DNA of 64,000 bases, taken from NCBI GenBank assembly GCA_030247855.1, contig JAPDRN010000057.1, positions 124,001 through 188,000 on the forward strand, written 5' to 3'. Made by a program: the position numbers and the translations under genes. Numbering within the stretch: position 1 is the first letter of the stretch; each line of letters starts with the position of its first letter. This DNA comes from Knufia peltigerae (taxonomy: Eukaryota > Ascomycota > Eurotiomycetes > Chaetothyriales > Trichomeriaceae). This document shows positions 8,936 through 17,696 of the stretch, piece after piece. The notes below the pieces were generated by a model that saw only the letters and a list, made by a program, of their open reading frames with translations, had not been told where the DNA came from and did not search any database.

Positions 8936-9325
8936 ATGTTGCTGGGCCAACCTGTAGGCATGGCACAGCAGAACCCCCGTTTCCCTCCGGTCCGCAGGCG
9001 CGCCCATGGACGTGCGCGTCCGGTGCCGTTCGCAGCACCGGCGGTCGACCTGGAGGCTGAGTACCAGTTCTGGCAGGTCTATGACCGCGTGGTACGCCCC
9101 TTGCCCGGGGGTGGGTTCCGCCTGGCCTGGCTGGTGCTGCAGACCGTGTACCGGGCGCGGGCGCGCTATCCCGCCGACAACCACAGGACCGCGCTGTCGC
9201 GGGTACTGCTCGGTACCAACATGACCGACGCGCGCGCGGCCGAACTGGAAGAACTCTACGGGCTGGTCAGCCGCAGGCTGGCGGCGGTGGCAGTGCGCAC
9301 GCTGGCACCCGGCAGCACCGCCTAG
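8936..9325 (+). CDS. Hypothetical protein, 129 aa
   Basis: Opens at the ATG at 8936; an alternative ATG at 8960 would remove eight residues. The N-terminal third is basic and disordered-looking (PRFPPVRRRAHGRARP). The rest is mostly helical (VDLEAEYQFWQVYDRVVRPL and ELEELYGLVSRRLAAV). No membrane segment and no recognised domain. The 3' end overlaps the convergent helicase gene by four bases. Confidence 0.55.
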   Translation: MLLGQPVGMAQQNPRFPPVRRRAHGRARPVPFAAPAVDLEAEYQFWQVYDRVVRPLPGGGFRLAWLVLQTVYRARARYPADNHRTALSRVLLGTNMTDARAAELEELYGLVSRRLAAVAVRTLAPGSTA

Positions 9326-12300
9326 CCCGCCTTGCAGGGCATGCAGATCCGTCCCACCCCGCCGGCACCGGCGCGCAGGTCAGGGTCGAAGAACTCTTCC
9401 TGGCTGCGGATCTGCCCACAGCGGCTGCAGACCTTCTTCTCTTTCGATTCCAGCCCCTGCACCTGCTCGATCACCTGATCGACCGCTGCCGAACGGATTT
9501 CCGTGCCGGCCACTTCAATCAGGCGATAGAGCCGGTCGGATAGCGTCTGCACCGGGTCGCTGCCGAGGTTGAAGCGGTTGATGCGCAGGAAGCGATAGCC
9601 GTAGCTTTCCAGCGTGAGCTGACGCTCGACATCGGCCTCCACCAGATAGCGCTCGTGGTTGCCCACATGCACCGGCTTGTCGCGGCGGAAATGGAACTCG
9701 AAGCCGTCGTACTCGATCACGATCTGCAGTGCGCCGCGCACGGTCTGCACGGTCACCAGGAAGTCCACGCGCCACGCCGGATGCTGGTAGGTCGGGTCAA
9801 GCTGGCGCAGGTAGTCGCCCACCGGGAACTGCGGAATAATCTCGACCGCATCGCCATGTTCCAATACGAAGGGCGTCTGCTGCAGCCACTGCAGCACCTT
9901 CGATTCCATCGGGCTGCGTGCGTCGGTCTGCGCGGCGTCGGGCGCGGGGCGGTCCAGCTGGCTGGCGTAGTAACGCAGCGCATGGCCAATCGCGCCGCGG
10001 AACGCATCCACCGGCATCGAATGGACGAACCAGATCGCCTCCTGCGCACGGGAGAAGCCAACATTCAGGCGCTGCACCTTCAGCTTGTCCTCCACCGCAT
10101 CCACCGCGCCGGTCAGGCTGACCGGGAAGATGTAGTTCAGCGCATCCTGGCCGGCGGTCGCCACCATCGAATAGAAGATCAGCCCGCGTTCCTCACCCTG
10201 GCAGGAGTCGACCGTCATCACCTTCAGGCGAAGCCGTTCTTCGAACTCGCGGCCGCGCGGATGGTTGAACAGCGTCTTGGACAACAGCGTCTGCTGCTCG
10301 CGGAACGGCGTGATGATGCCCACCGTGGGCGGCGCATCCGTATCCAGCAGTTCCACCAGGCGCTCGGCGATGAACGCCGCTTCGGCGTCGTTGGTGCTGC
10401 GGCTGGTACGGTGCCCGCTGGCATCGACCTGGCTGAAGCGGATCACCTCCTGCAGCGGCCGGCTGCGGATCTTCAGTGCCTGCAGCTGGTGGTTGTAGAA
10501 GGTGGAGGACGAGAACCCGATCAGTTCCACATAGCTGCGGAAGTGTTTGCGCAGCATCACCGAGTACGAGGCGGAGAGCGAGCAGAACTCCAGCACCGAG
10601 CGCTTCACATCGAACATGGCCAACCGCTCCAGCACGTCGGCCTGCTGGCTGACGTTGGCGCGGAAGTAGTTGACCAGGTCCGAGCGGTACTTGTCGTTCA
10701 GCGCGATGCTGGCGTTGGCGGCCTTGACGTTGGAGAACTGCTTGGAGTCGCCCAGCACCACCACCTTGCGCGCACGCAGCAGCGCCGGCAGCGCCTGCGC
10801 CACCGAGACCTGCGAGCCTTCGTCGATCACCAGCACGTCGAACAGGTCCGGTGCCAGCGGCATGTATTCGCCGAACTCGCGGATGCTGGCGATCATCACC
10901 GGGAACGACTCGCGCACGCTCTCGAACTTGTCCACCGGGAATTTCTGCCGGTTGGCGATCACGCCCGCCAACGCCCGCGCGTCGGCGCGGTGATGATCCA
11001 TGAAGCTGATCAGGCGCCCATCCACGTGGGCATTCATCACCGAGGTGTTCAGGCGCTCCAGCTTGGTCTTGGTGCCCACATAGTCGTATTGCGGCGCATC
11101 GACGAAGGCCTTGCGCGTGGCCATCCAGCCCTGCAGGAAGCGCAGGGTCAGCGCCCACAGCGCGGGGTCGTCCTTCGGCTCGGCCAGCAGGGTCTCGACG
11201 ATGGCCGGATTGAGCCGCGCCAGCAGGGTCATTGCCTGCCGTGCAACCGCCGCACCCGGTCCCGGCGCGGCGCCGTGGGCGATCTGCCGATAGCTGGCCG
11301 ACAGCTGCGTGCCCAGGCCTTCGGCCTCCAGTTTCATGCGCAGCGCGTTTGCGCCCTGCACGATGTTCTGCAGGGCGGCTGCATCCTGCTTGAGCAGCAG
11401 CGGCCGTGTGGTGCCCAGCTGGTTGAGCTGTAGTTCCAGCCCGCGTACCGCATTGCCGCGCAACAGATAACCCAACACCGGCATCTTCAGCTGCTGGTAC
11501 TGCAGCAGAATCGTGCCCAGCAGCCGTACCTGGTCGGCATCCAACGACTCGAACAGGTCCCAGCCGTCAACCGGTCGGTCAGCGAGGAAGGCCGTTGTCA
11601 CCGCATCGCGGCGGATGCGCTCGTCCAGCGACGCCGGGGTGTAGTCAGTGCTGCCGAACAGGTCGGCAAGATAAGCCTCAAGCACGTCCGCCTGTGCGGT
11701 CACCGCTTCCAGCTCGGCCAGCACGTTGGCATCCATCACCGCGTGCACCTGCTGCAACACCGCAGGCGCGCGCTCGCCCAGTTCCGCTTCCTGCTCGTGC
11801 ATGGCCTTCACGGCGGCAAGCGAGACACGCCCCAGCGTCTGCACGGTGCTGGAGATGGCCTGCCGCAGGGTCTGCGCCGTGTCCTGCCGCTCGCTCTCAA
11901 GGGCGGGCTGGTTGGCCTTCATGGCCTTGGCGAAGGCCGAAATCTGGCTGATCGTGCCGGTGGAGGTCAGGCGCTTGAAGTTGGCCGCCTGCTGGCCCAG
12001 CCGTAGGATCGGGTTGGGGAAATCACGATCATGGCGAACCCGGCTCATCGCGTCGGACAGCTTGTCGTACACCACGTCCAGCGCTTCGGTCTTGTCCGAC
12101 AGCACCAGGCAGCTCTTCTTGTTGAACGCACAGTCGGCCGCAATGGCCGTGATGGTGTGCGACTTGCCGGTGCCGGGTGGGCCTTCGACCACCACGATCC
12201 GCCCCTGCGGCTCGCGCACCGCCAGCAGGATCTTGCGCTGTTCCTCGTTCAACGGGATGGGCGAATCGAACACCATGCGTTCCACCAGCGGCAGCGCATC

Positions 12301-13668
12301 CCAGGCCGATTCCACCCGTTCCCCGATCGGCTCGGGGTTGCGCATCAGCACGCCTTCCACCATGCCGTGGAACAGATCCACCAGCTTCGACCCACCATTG
12401 CGGGCCTGGTCGATGATCTCCTCGAAATCATTCAGCAGCGCCTCGTCGGCTCGCTCGAATGCAGCCAGGTGCAGGGCCGGCGACAGCGCGATGGTGGCGG
12501 TGGATGCCTCGCTGGCGGATGAGGACAGCGAGACCTCGCCGCCCAGATCCACCGCGTTGGCCACCTGCCGGAACAGCGATGCGGCCACTTCAAACAGGCT
12601 TTGTGCCGGGTCGAGGTACTGGATGCGCTCCTGGATCGGCGATACCCACTCGCGCGCCATGCCCACCGCCAGCTCCTGCAGCACGAAGTCGATCGCGCGG
12701 CGGTTGGCGAACAGGCGGTTGCTGAGGGTCAGGGTGTAACCCGAACCATCCTTGGCCCGCACCACGTCCAGCGGCAGGTAGAACACCGGGTACTGCACGC
12801 CCGCGTACTTGAGCGTGCCCACGTAGAGATACAGCTGCAGGCCATCGCCGGTGGCGACATAGGTTTCCAGGTCGCGGAACTCATGGAAGGCATCGGCCGC
12901 CACGAAGTTCTCGAAGAACGCCAGCAGCGTGTTGATCGTGCCGTCGCGGCTCAACTGGTGCTCGCAGGCCTGCTGCAGCGGCAGCTCGTCGCCGGTGGCC
13001 AGCAGGCGTGCCAGCACTTCCGGCAGGGTCTGGTACAGATCGACAACGGAACGGGTGACCAGATCCGACTCGGCCGCATGCAGAGAATCCATCACCCAGT
13101 ACGCCTGGCCCTGCAGCGGGCCGGCCAGATGCGCGATCAGCGGCCGCACCACCTGCACGCACATCGCATCCACCAGGCTGCCCTGCACCGATTCCACCCA
13201 GGCTTCCGGGTCTTCCAGTGCGCCGGCCATGCTGGCACGCGCCGTGTCCAGCACGGCTACGCGCACCGTGGCGATGGCGGTCTCGGAGATGGCGTTCACC
13301 TGCTCTTCGACAATCCGGCGCAGCGTCGCGCTGATCGGCCGGGTGTAGCTGCGCGGGCCGATGGTGAAGGAAAGCTCCTCGCCGGATGGCCGGCTGAGCA
13401 GCTTCCACAGCTCCTTGTCCAACGCCGGGTACGGCGCGCTGCGCATACCCGCGCGGAAGCCGGAGTCGCTGGTAAGCACGATGCGGCGCCGCGGTGCCTG
13501 CGCGCGCTTGAAATCGGACTCAAGGAAATCGCGGAAGTACTGCGAGATCCGCACCGCGATCTCGCGCATCTTCGTTTCACCCAGAGGCGCGCCGCCGCCG
13601 GTTGCCGCAGGTGTCAGCGGGGTGGACGCATCGGAGGTAGGCAGGTGCGGCGGCTGGGGAGTGCTCAT
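9322..13668 (-). CDS. Very large SF1 DNA/RNA helicase with C-terminal nuclease and zinc ribbon
   Basis: A protein of 1448 residues. The first ~480 residues are an unrecognised, mostly helical region. A superfamily 1 (Upf1-like, AAA_11/AAA_12) helicase core follows: Walker A GPPGTGKSH near residue 500, DEGSQ motif II (canonical DEAQ or DEASQ) near 950, VDSCQGEE motif V, and NVGFSRAQE motif VI. After the helicase comes a Vsr/DUF559-like endonuclease fold (WRVDFLV, IEYDGFEFHFR, ERYLVEADVERQLTLESYGYRFLRINRFNL), then a four-Cys zinc ribbon (CSRCG...CMPC) at the very C-terminus. Such helicase-nuclease fusions occur both as housekeeping and as phage-defence proteins. The start at 13668 is six codons inside the longest frame. 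The gene at 13705 probably belongs to the same operon. Confidence 0.75.
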   Translation of the reverse strand: MSTPQPPHLPTSDASTPLTPAATGGGAPLGETKMREIAVRISQYFRDFLESDFKRAQAPRRRIVLTSDSGFRAGMRSAPYPALDKELWKLLSRPSGEELSFTIGPRSYTRPISATLRRIVEEQVNAISETAIATVRVAVLDTARASMAGALEDPEAWVESVQGSLVDAMCVQVVRPLIAHLAGPLQGQAYWVMDSLHAAESDLVTRSVVDLYQTLPEVLARLLATGDELPLQQACEHQLSRDGTINTLLAFFENFVAADAFHEFRDLETYVATGDGLQLYLYVGTLKYAGVQYPVFYLPLDVVRAKDGSGYTLTLSNRLFANRRAIDFVLQELAVGMAREWVSPIQERIQYLDPAQSLFEVAASLFRQVANAVDLGGEVSLSSSASEASTATIALSPALHLAAFERADEALLNDFEEIIDQARNGGSKLVDLFHGMVEGVLMRNPEPIGERVESAWDALPLVERMVFDSPIPLNEEQRKILLAVREPQGRIVVVEGPPGTGKSHTITAIAADCAFNKKSCLVLSDKTEALDVVYDKLSDAMSRVRHDRDFPNPILRLGQQAANFKRLTSTGTISQISAFAKAMKANQPALESERQDTAQTLRQAISSTVQTLGRVSLAAVKAMHEQEAELGERAPAVLQQVHAVMDANVLAELEAVTAQADVLEAYLADLFGSTDYTPASLDERIRRDAVTTAFLADRPVDGWDLFESLDADQVRLLGTILLQYQQLKMPVLGYLLRGNAVRGLELQLNQLGTTRPLLLKQDAAALQNIVQGANALRMKLEAEGLGTQLSASYRQIAHGAAPGPGAAVARQAMTLLARLNPAIVETLLAEPKDDPALWALTLRFLQGWMATRKAFVDAPQYDYVGTKTKLERLNTSVMNAHVDGRLISFMDHHRADARALAGVIANRQKFPVDKFESVRESFPVMIASIREFGEYMPLAPDLFDVLVIDEGSQVSVAQALPALLRARKVVVLGDSKQFSNVKAANASIALNDKYRSDLVNYFRANVSQQADVLERLAMFDVKRSVLEFCSLSASYSVMLRKHFRSYVELIGFSSSTFYNHQLQALKIRSRPLQEVIRFSQVDASGHRTSRSTNDAEAAFIAERLVELLDTDAPPTVGIITPFREQQTLLSKTLFNHPRGREFEERLRLKVMTVDSCQGEERGLIFYSMVATAGQDALNYIFPVSLTGAVDAVEDKLKVQRLNVGFSRAQEAIWFVHSMPVDAFRGAIGHALRYYASQLDRPAPDAAQTDARSPMESKVLQWLQQTPFVLEHGDAVEIIPQFPVGDYLRQLDPTYQHPAWRVDFLVTVQTVRGALQIVIEYDGFEFHFRRDKPVHVGNHERYLVEADVERQLTLESYGYRFLRINRFNLGSDPVQTLSDRLYRLIEVAGTEIRSAAVDQVIEQVQGLESKEKKVCSRCGQIRSQEEFFDPDLRAGAGGVGRICMPCKAG

Positions 13669-13704
13669 GAATGGCTGGGCGGGCACCTGGCGAGGCAGGC
13701 ACCG

Positions 13705-14157
13705 CTAGGGACTGGGTCCTGCATGGTCGCACGCGTCGCCCACGGCGGGGAGGGGGCCAGTGCCCTCCAGTACCGACGGCAGGATCATGTGCGACGTCAG
13801 CGATCGCCAGAACAGCGACTCGTCGTAGCTGTCAAAGTCGGTCCGGACCAGAATCGGCGACGGTAGCCCCTGCGCGCGCAGACGCAGGCGGATGCTGGCG
13901 ACTTCCTCGCTCAACCCCATGCCGAACAGCACCAGCTGCACCTTCGCATCGCGCAGCACGAACGACTCCTGCAGGCGCTTGCCAAGACCGGCCGCCAGGA
14001 ACGTTCCCACCAGATCGTAGTTGCGCCACTCCAGCACCGACAGACCGCTGTCCACGCTGTAGATCGATTCCATGCGGATCAGGCCGCGCCGTCCTATCGT
14101 CCGTGATATCCGCTGACGGGCGACCTCCTGCCCGCCCATGATGAGCATCCTGAGCAA
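13705..14157 (-). CDS. Hypothetical protein upstream of the helicase, 150 aa
   Basis: Candidate starts are ATGs at 14157, 14148 and 14139. The first 90 residues alternate strands and helices (MLIMGGQEVARQRI, DAKVQLVLFGMGLSEEV), loosely like a receiver or Rossmann fold but without the acidic phosphorylation signature. Not recognised. It ends 36 bases before the start of the helicase on the same strand, so a shared transcript is likely. Confidence 0.5.
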   Translation of the reverse strand: MLRMLIMGGQEVARQRISRTIGRRGLIRMESIYSVDSGLSVLEWRNYDLVGTFLAAGLGKRLQESFVLRDAKVQLVLFGMGLSEEVASIRLRLRAQGLPSPILVRTDFDSYDESLFWRSLTSHMILPSVLEGTGPLPAVGDACDHAGPSP

Positions 14158-14272
14158 ACCGCGTCTCCTTGTGTATGGGCTCGCGGAAATGGTCAGGGCG
14201 CAGGTGGCATGACAGATATCAGATGAATCTGATTCCTTCGTGCATGCAGTAGCGTGCTAGGTGCCTGGCTTG

Positions 14273-14298
14273 CCCCGATCCAGCTGTCGGTAGCCGAT
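14273..14298 (-). repeat. Detached copy of the comM 3' end
   Basis: These 26 bases match 16419-16444 with a single mismatch (T at 14287 against C at 16433). On the minus strand they read IGYRQLDRG, then KPGT and a stop, i.e. the C-terminus of ComM. The copy is joined directly to an IS3 transposase remnant. It marks the left boundary of the patch 14.3-16.4 kb. Confidence 0.75.
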
Positions 14299-14895
14299 AG
14301 GTGGCTGATCCGATAGATCCGCTCACGCTTGAGCATTCCAAAGAGGCCTTCGCAGGCAGCGTTGTCGCCACAATGTCCCACTGCGCTCATTGAACAGACC
14401 AGTCTGTTGGCCATAGATGGCGCTGCTAGTCACCACCGCGGAACTGGCTGCCGCGATCAGAACGCAGGATCCTGGCCTGCATGCCGCGCCGCTGCCAGAG
14501 CGCCATCTGCAGGACCCGGATAACCATCTGGCGGTTCTGCCGATGGCGTGTCGACCACCCCACCCCACGCTGGTCGAACAGATCCAGCACGGTGCACAGA
14601 TACACCTTTCCCTGTCGGGTCTTGATCTCGGTGATATCGGTGACCCATTTAGTTCCCGGCTCGAAGCCAGCAAAGTCCCGCTCCAACAGGTTGCTGACCG
14701 CTGCGGGTGTCATTGCCGGGGTGCCCCATCGTCCGGGCCGCTTGTGTCGCGGACAACGGGCGTAGCCGAAGTGGCGCAACTGCGCGGCGATAAGCACATG
14801 CGTCTGCACGTGGTCCGCGTTCTAGAGCGTCACCGCCAAGCTGCTGTCGTAAAAAGCGCGGACCTGCTCCAAAGTCGACTGTAGTTGTGTTTTGG
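14299..14895 (-). pseudogene. IS3-family transposase remnant (frameshifted, truncated)
   Basis: On the minus strand, from about 14809 down, a rve/DDE transposase is readable: WVTDITEIKTRQGKVYLCTV (first Asp), then RSDRGSQFRGG (second Asp), a stop, and in another frame GDNAACEGLFGMLKRERIYR (catalytic Glu). At least one frameshift separates the parts. The end is cut off at the comM fragment. Bases 14815-14895 hold a separate short transposase-like start (MTVNSKTQLQSTLEQVRAFY) that soon hits a stop. No inverted repeats were found. The element is dead. Confidence 0.7.
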
Positions 14896-14943
14896 AATTC
14901 ACGGTCATGCTCCGATGATCCAGACGCCGTGCGCGGTGGCAAG

Positions 14944-15711
14944 ATGCTGGCGGTGCCGTTTACCCAGTCACCCAGTCCTGCGGCCGACGTTCGTCAGATG
15001 CTGCGCGAACTGCGCGAACTGCGCGAACTGCGCGATGGCTCGACTGTGCGCGTGGCCCACATCGAGCACTACTTGCCCAGTTTGAGCCGGTTCTGCCGCG
15101 GGCTGGAGCAGGTGCTGCATATCCCGATCCGTGCCAACCTCTACATGACCCCGCCGTTCAGCCAGGGCTTCCAGCCGCATTACGACCTGGACGACATCTT
15201 CGTCGTGCAGGTGCTCGGCCAAAAGCAGTGGTACTGGCATTCCGGTTATGCCAATCAGGCCGATCTGCCGAATGCCGACATGGGCTTCGATGCGGCCAGA
15301 CACGCTTCATCGAGGCCGCCCACGCCGATTCTCCGGCGCTGCGGTGACGTGCTGTACATGCCGCGAGGCTTCATGCACGAGGCGCGTGCCAACGAGCACG
15401 CCTCGATCCACATCACCTTCGCCACAATCGGCCTCAACCTGGGTCATTTCGTCGAGCAGTTGGTGCGGAAACTGGCGCTCAGCGACGTGCGCCTGCGCCG
15501 CATGGTCCGCTTCGATCCGGCGGTAGAACCGGACCCGCGCGAACTCGGTGAATTTGCAGCGCTGATCGGCGTCTGCCTGAGCAAAGTAGCCTCGTCCAAA
15601 GCACTGGCCGAGGTATCAGCTTTCATGCGACAGTCGATGGCGAATCATCGCATCGCCGACCTGCAGGGGCGCCTGATGCGCGGATTGAACGAGGGCTTCG
15701 AGCAGGACTGA
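14944..15711 (+). CDS. Cupin/JmjC-type (ribosomal-oxygenase-like) protein, probably 5'-truncated
   Basis: The core is a 2-oxoglutarate/Fe(II) oxygenase of the cupin_4 (RoxA/NO66-like) type: HYDLDDIFVVQVLGQKQW supplies the HxD iron ligands near residue 79, and MPRGFMHEA the distal His near 142. Known relatives hydroxylate ribosomal proteins or other peptides. The usual N-terminal segment before the barrel is missing, and the upstream DNA is IS debris. The gene may therefore be a truncated copy reading from a new start (ATG 14944, or 14887 within debris). It includes a 9-base tandem repeat near the start. Confidence 0.65.
   Translation: MLAVPFTQSPSPAADVRQMLRELRELRELRDGSTVRVAHIEHYLPSLSRFCRGLEQVLHIPIRANLYMTPPFSQGFQPHYDLDDIFVVQVLGQKQWYWHSGYANQADLPNADMGFDAARHASSRPPTPILRRCGDVLYMPRGFMHEARANEHASIHITFATIGLNLGHFVEQLVRKLALSDVRLRRMVRFDPAVEPDPRELGEFAALIGVCLSKVASSKALAEVSAFMRQSMANHRIADLQGRLMRGLNEGFEQD
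15001..15036 (+). repeat. Four tandem copies of a 9-base unit
   Basis: The unit CTGCGCGAA occurs three times followed by CTGCGCGAT, encoding LRE-LRE-LRE-LRD. Since the unit is a multiple of three, copy-number slippage would change length without breaking the frame. Confidence 0.85.
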
Positions 15712-15899
15712 GGGGATGTATTAACTCCGTGTTAGCGGTTACCGCATGGACCATGCATGCGTCGGGCGAATGCTTGGAGCGGGCATGTCCAGAGCGAAGC
15801 AGCCTGCGGGCAGGCAGACTGAGAGCAAGCAGTTTGCGCAAGGCACGCCGCATGCAAGGCCACAACCGTATGTATTCCTACTGAAGAGAGGCAAGAAAA

Positions 15900-16115
15900 A
15901 TGATCGATCAGATGAAGTTCGAACTACCCGGAAAACCGGCCTACTGGATTGCCGCCGGCATACTATGCGCGCTGACCGGCCTGGGCATGGACATGGGCAT
16001 GAGCGGCACCGTGCTGTCAGTGAGCGAACCGGCCAAGTGGGGCGGTTTCGGAGCACTGATCGGTACCAGCGTCGGTCTGATGGCCGGGTTCGGCAAGCGT
16101 TCCGCGCAACGCTGA
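15900..16115 (+). CDS. Small membrane protein, 71 aa
   Basis: ATG at 15900 with an AGAGG-type ribosome site at 15885-15893. Two hydrophobic segments (about residues 14-34 and 45-63) separated by a short loop suggest an inner-membrane hairpin. The C-terminus is basic (GKRSAQR). Not recognised. It lies within the patch bounded by comM 3'-end copies. Confidence 0.5.
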   Translation: MIDQMKFELPGKPAYWIAAGILCALTGLGMDMGMSGTVLSVSEPAKWGGFGALIGTSVGLMAGFGKRSAQR

Positions 16116-16402
16116 CCGCGCATCGTCGAGCCGCCGCGTGTGCGATGGGTGGCGTCGTTCCGCGACGAGCTTCGACGACGTGGTCGTCGCCAGCAGTTGG
16201 CTGCATCGCCTCGTCGGTGATCAGCTAACTATGCTCATCTCGTCGACGATCTGTAGTGTGCCGACGTACAAGCTGACCACAGTGCAGCTGCGGCGCCCTC
16301 ATTCGCGGGTCTTGCGCGCACATCGCCGGGTTGCAGCTGTGTGGCAGACAAGATGATTCACCCGCGATAGCCAAACAAGTCAACAGCGCGAAAACGGGAG
16401 CG

Positions 16403-16870
16403 CTATGTGCCGGGTCTTCCCCGATCCAGCTGCCGGTAGCCGATGGCCTCAGCAAGATGCGCGGTCTGGATGGTCTCGCTTTCGGCCAGATCGGCAATGG
16501 TGCGTGCCACCCGCAGGATGCGATGCATCGCCCGCGCCGACAGCTGCAGGCGCTCGATGGCGTGTTCCAGCAGGTCCTGGTCGGCTTCGCTCAAACGCGT
16601 GCACGTACGCAGGGCGGCGGGAGGCAGGTGCGCGTTGAGGCCACCACGCGACTGTTGCCGCGCATGTGCCGCTTCCACCCGAGAACGTACGCTGGCGCTG
16701 GGCTCGCCCAAGGGTGTGCTCTCGCGCAACTCCACCGCATCCATGCGGCTCACGTTGATGTGCAGGTCGATGCGGTCCAGCAGCGGGCCCGATACCCGCG
16801 CGCGGTAGCGGGTGACGCGCTCGTCGCTGCACAGGCAGCGGTTGCTGCGGTCGCCGGCCCAGCCGGCCGT
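16403..16870 (-). pseudogene. comM: comM, C-terminal part (split by the island)
   Basis: The minus strand reads the second half of the ComM/YifB Mg-chelatase-like ATPase: GWAGDRSNRCLCSDERVTRYRARVSGPLLDRIDLHINV, the C-terminal helical domain, and a stop at 16403. The N-terminal half lies 31 kb away at 48335-49376. Upstream codons (reading SCHRYTA) come from the island end. ComM is a branch-migration helicase that helps integrate DNA during natural transformation. With the Walker motifs on the other fragment, neither half should be active. Confidence 0.9.
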
Positions 16871-16886
16871 GTACCTGTGACATGAC
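16871..16886 (+). repeat. Left terminal inverted repeat of the island
   Basis: GTACCTGTGACATGAC at the left junction matches, inverted, the right junction (GTACCTATGACATGA read on the minus strand from 48334). The first four bases, GTAC, are shared by both ends. TGACATGACA at 16878-16887 recurs at 16951-16960, which suggests paired recombinase binding sites. Confidence 0.75.
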
Positions 16887-17063
16887 ATGGATTGAGTCAG
16901 GCAAAAAGCCATACAAACGTGAGAATTCAAGGAACGCCCATTGTCCATAGTGACATGACACATAAGTTCGGCCTCATGACAATTGAGCTAGGTTGGGGGC
17001 AAGAGGCCACGGCCCTATGGCGGACCTGATATCTGAATGCGAGAGGATGAGTTGAAGGCGATG

Positions 17064-17546
17064 CTAGCGCTTAGGCACGCGCAACATGGTCACCTGCGGG
17101 CGAACCATTCCAGGAGAAGTCTCTTCGATGTGCCTCTCCAAGTCCCGCACTCTGAGCATTAGCCTCAGAACCTCGCTGTCCGCGCTGGCAAGTAGCGCTG
17201 CGGCATGATCACGTTGACGCTTCATGTCCTGATAGCGCTGTTTCTCGTTACGGCGCTCCTCACTTCTCGGACGATGCGGCTTATGCCCCATGCTCCCAAC
17301 GTCAGCCCTTGCCATACCTGCCAGGTCTCGAATCTCCATTACCAGCGCAGGGTAGCGACTGGCTCTCAATGCGGATGGATCGACCCCCGCCTCACGCGCA
17401 ACGTTGTTCTGAGTGATCTGTGCATTCCTCTCGACGTTAAGTGCGCTTCCATCGATGATCCTGGCTAGTGCTGCCCGAAACTTGCTCTCCGCAGTTACTT
17501 TGGAAGAGGGCGTAACGCCCTGGTAAATTGCTTTCTCTTTCTTCAT
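17064..17546 (-). CDS. Small HTH/coiled-coil protein of the recombinase operon (TnpC- or GmtX-like)
   Basis: A basic 160-aa protein. Residues 40-80 look like a helix-turn-helix (ITQNNVAREAGVDPSALRASRYPALVMEI). Residues 95-145 form a charged helical, probably coiled-coil, region (RNEKQRYQDMKRQRDHAAALLASADSEVLRLMLRVRDLERHIEE). This layout recalls TnpC of Tn554-type elements, a non-catalytic accessory that follows two recombinase genes, and may equal the small third member of the gamma-mobile-trio described in Vibrio islands. It is the last gene of the operon and lies about 180 bases inside the island end. A role in site binding or orientation is inferred. Confidence 0.6.
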   Translation of the reverse strand: MKKEKAIYQGVTPSSKVTAESKFRAALARIIDGSALNVERNAQITQNNVAREAGVDPSALRASRYPALVMEIRDLAGMARADVGSMGHKPHRPRSEERRNEKQRYQDMKRQRDHAAALLASADSEVLRLMLRVRDLERHIEETSPGMVRPQVTMLRVPKR

Positions 17547-17558
17547 CTAGATGGAGCC

Positions 17559-17654
17559 CTAATAGGTTGGATCTACAGTCTTCCCGTCGTTCTTGACCGG
17601 CAGCGTGGAGATGAAGTCGCGCGCAATGAAGTGAGCGAGTGCCTCATCAACCAT
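17559..17654 (-). CDS. Possible 31-aa ORF in the recombinase operon
   Basis: A short frame from ATG 17654 to TAG 17559, lying between the third recombinase and the small HTH gene, 12 bases ahead of the latter. An AAGGGG stretch precedes the ATG at tight spacing. It may be a small protein, a leader controlling the next gene, or a remnant. Not recognised. Confidence 0.25.
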   Translation of the reverse strand: MVDEALAHFIARDFISTLPVKNDGKTVDPTY

Positions 17655-17696
17655 CACCCCTTGGAGGGCACTGGGATTTACATTTTCAGCACAAAG

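Noticed and set aside
9655..11433. A 592-codon plus-strand open frame opposite the large helicase
   Set aside because: It is a high-GC antisense shadow. The minus-strand helicase has clear motifs throughout, and the plus-strand translation is His/Gln/Arg-rich without any domain.
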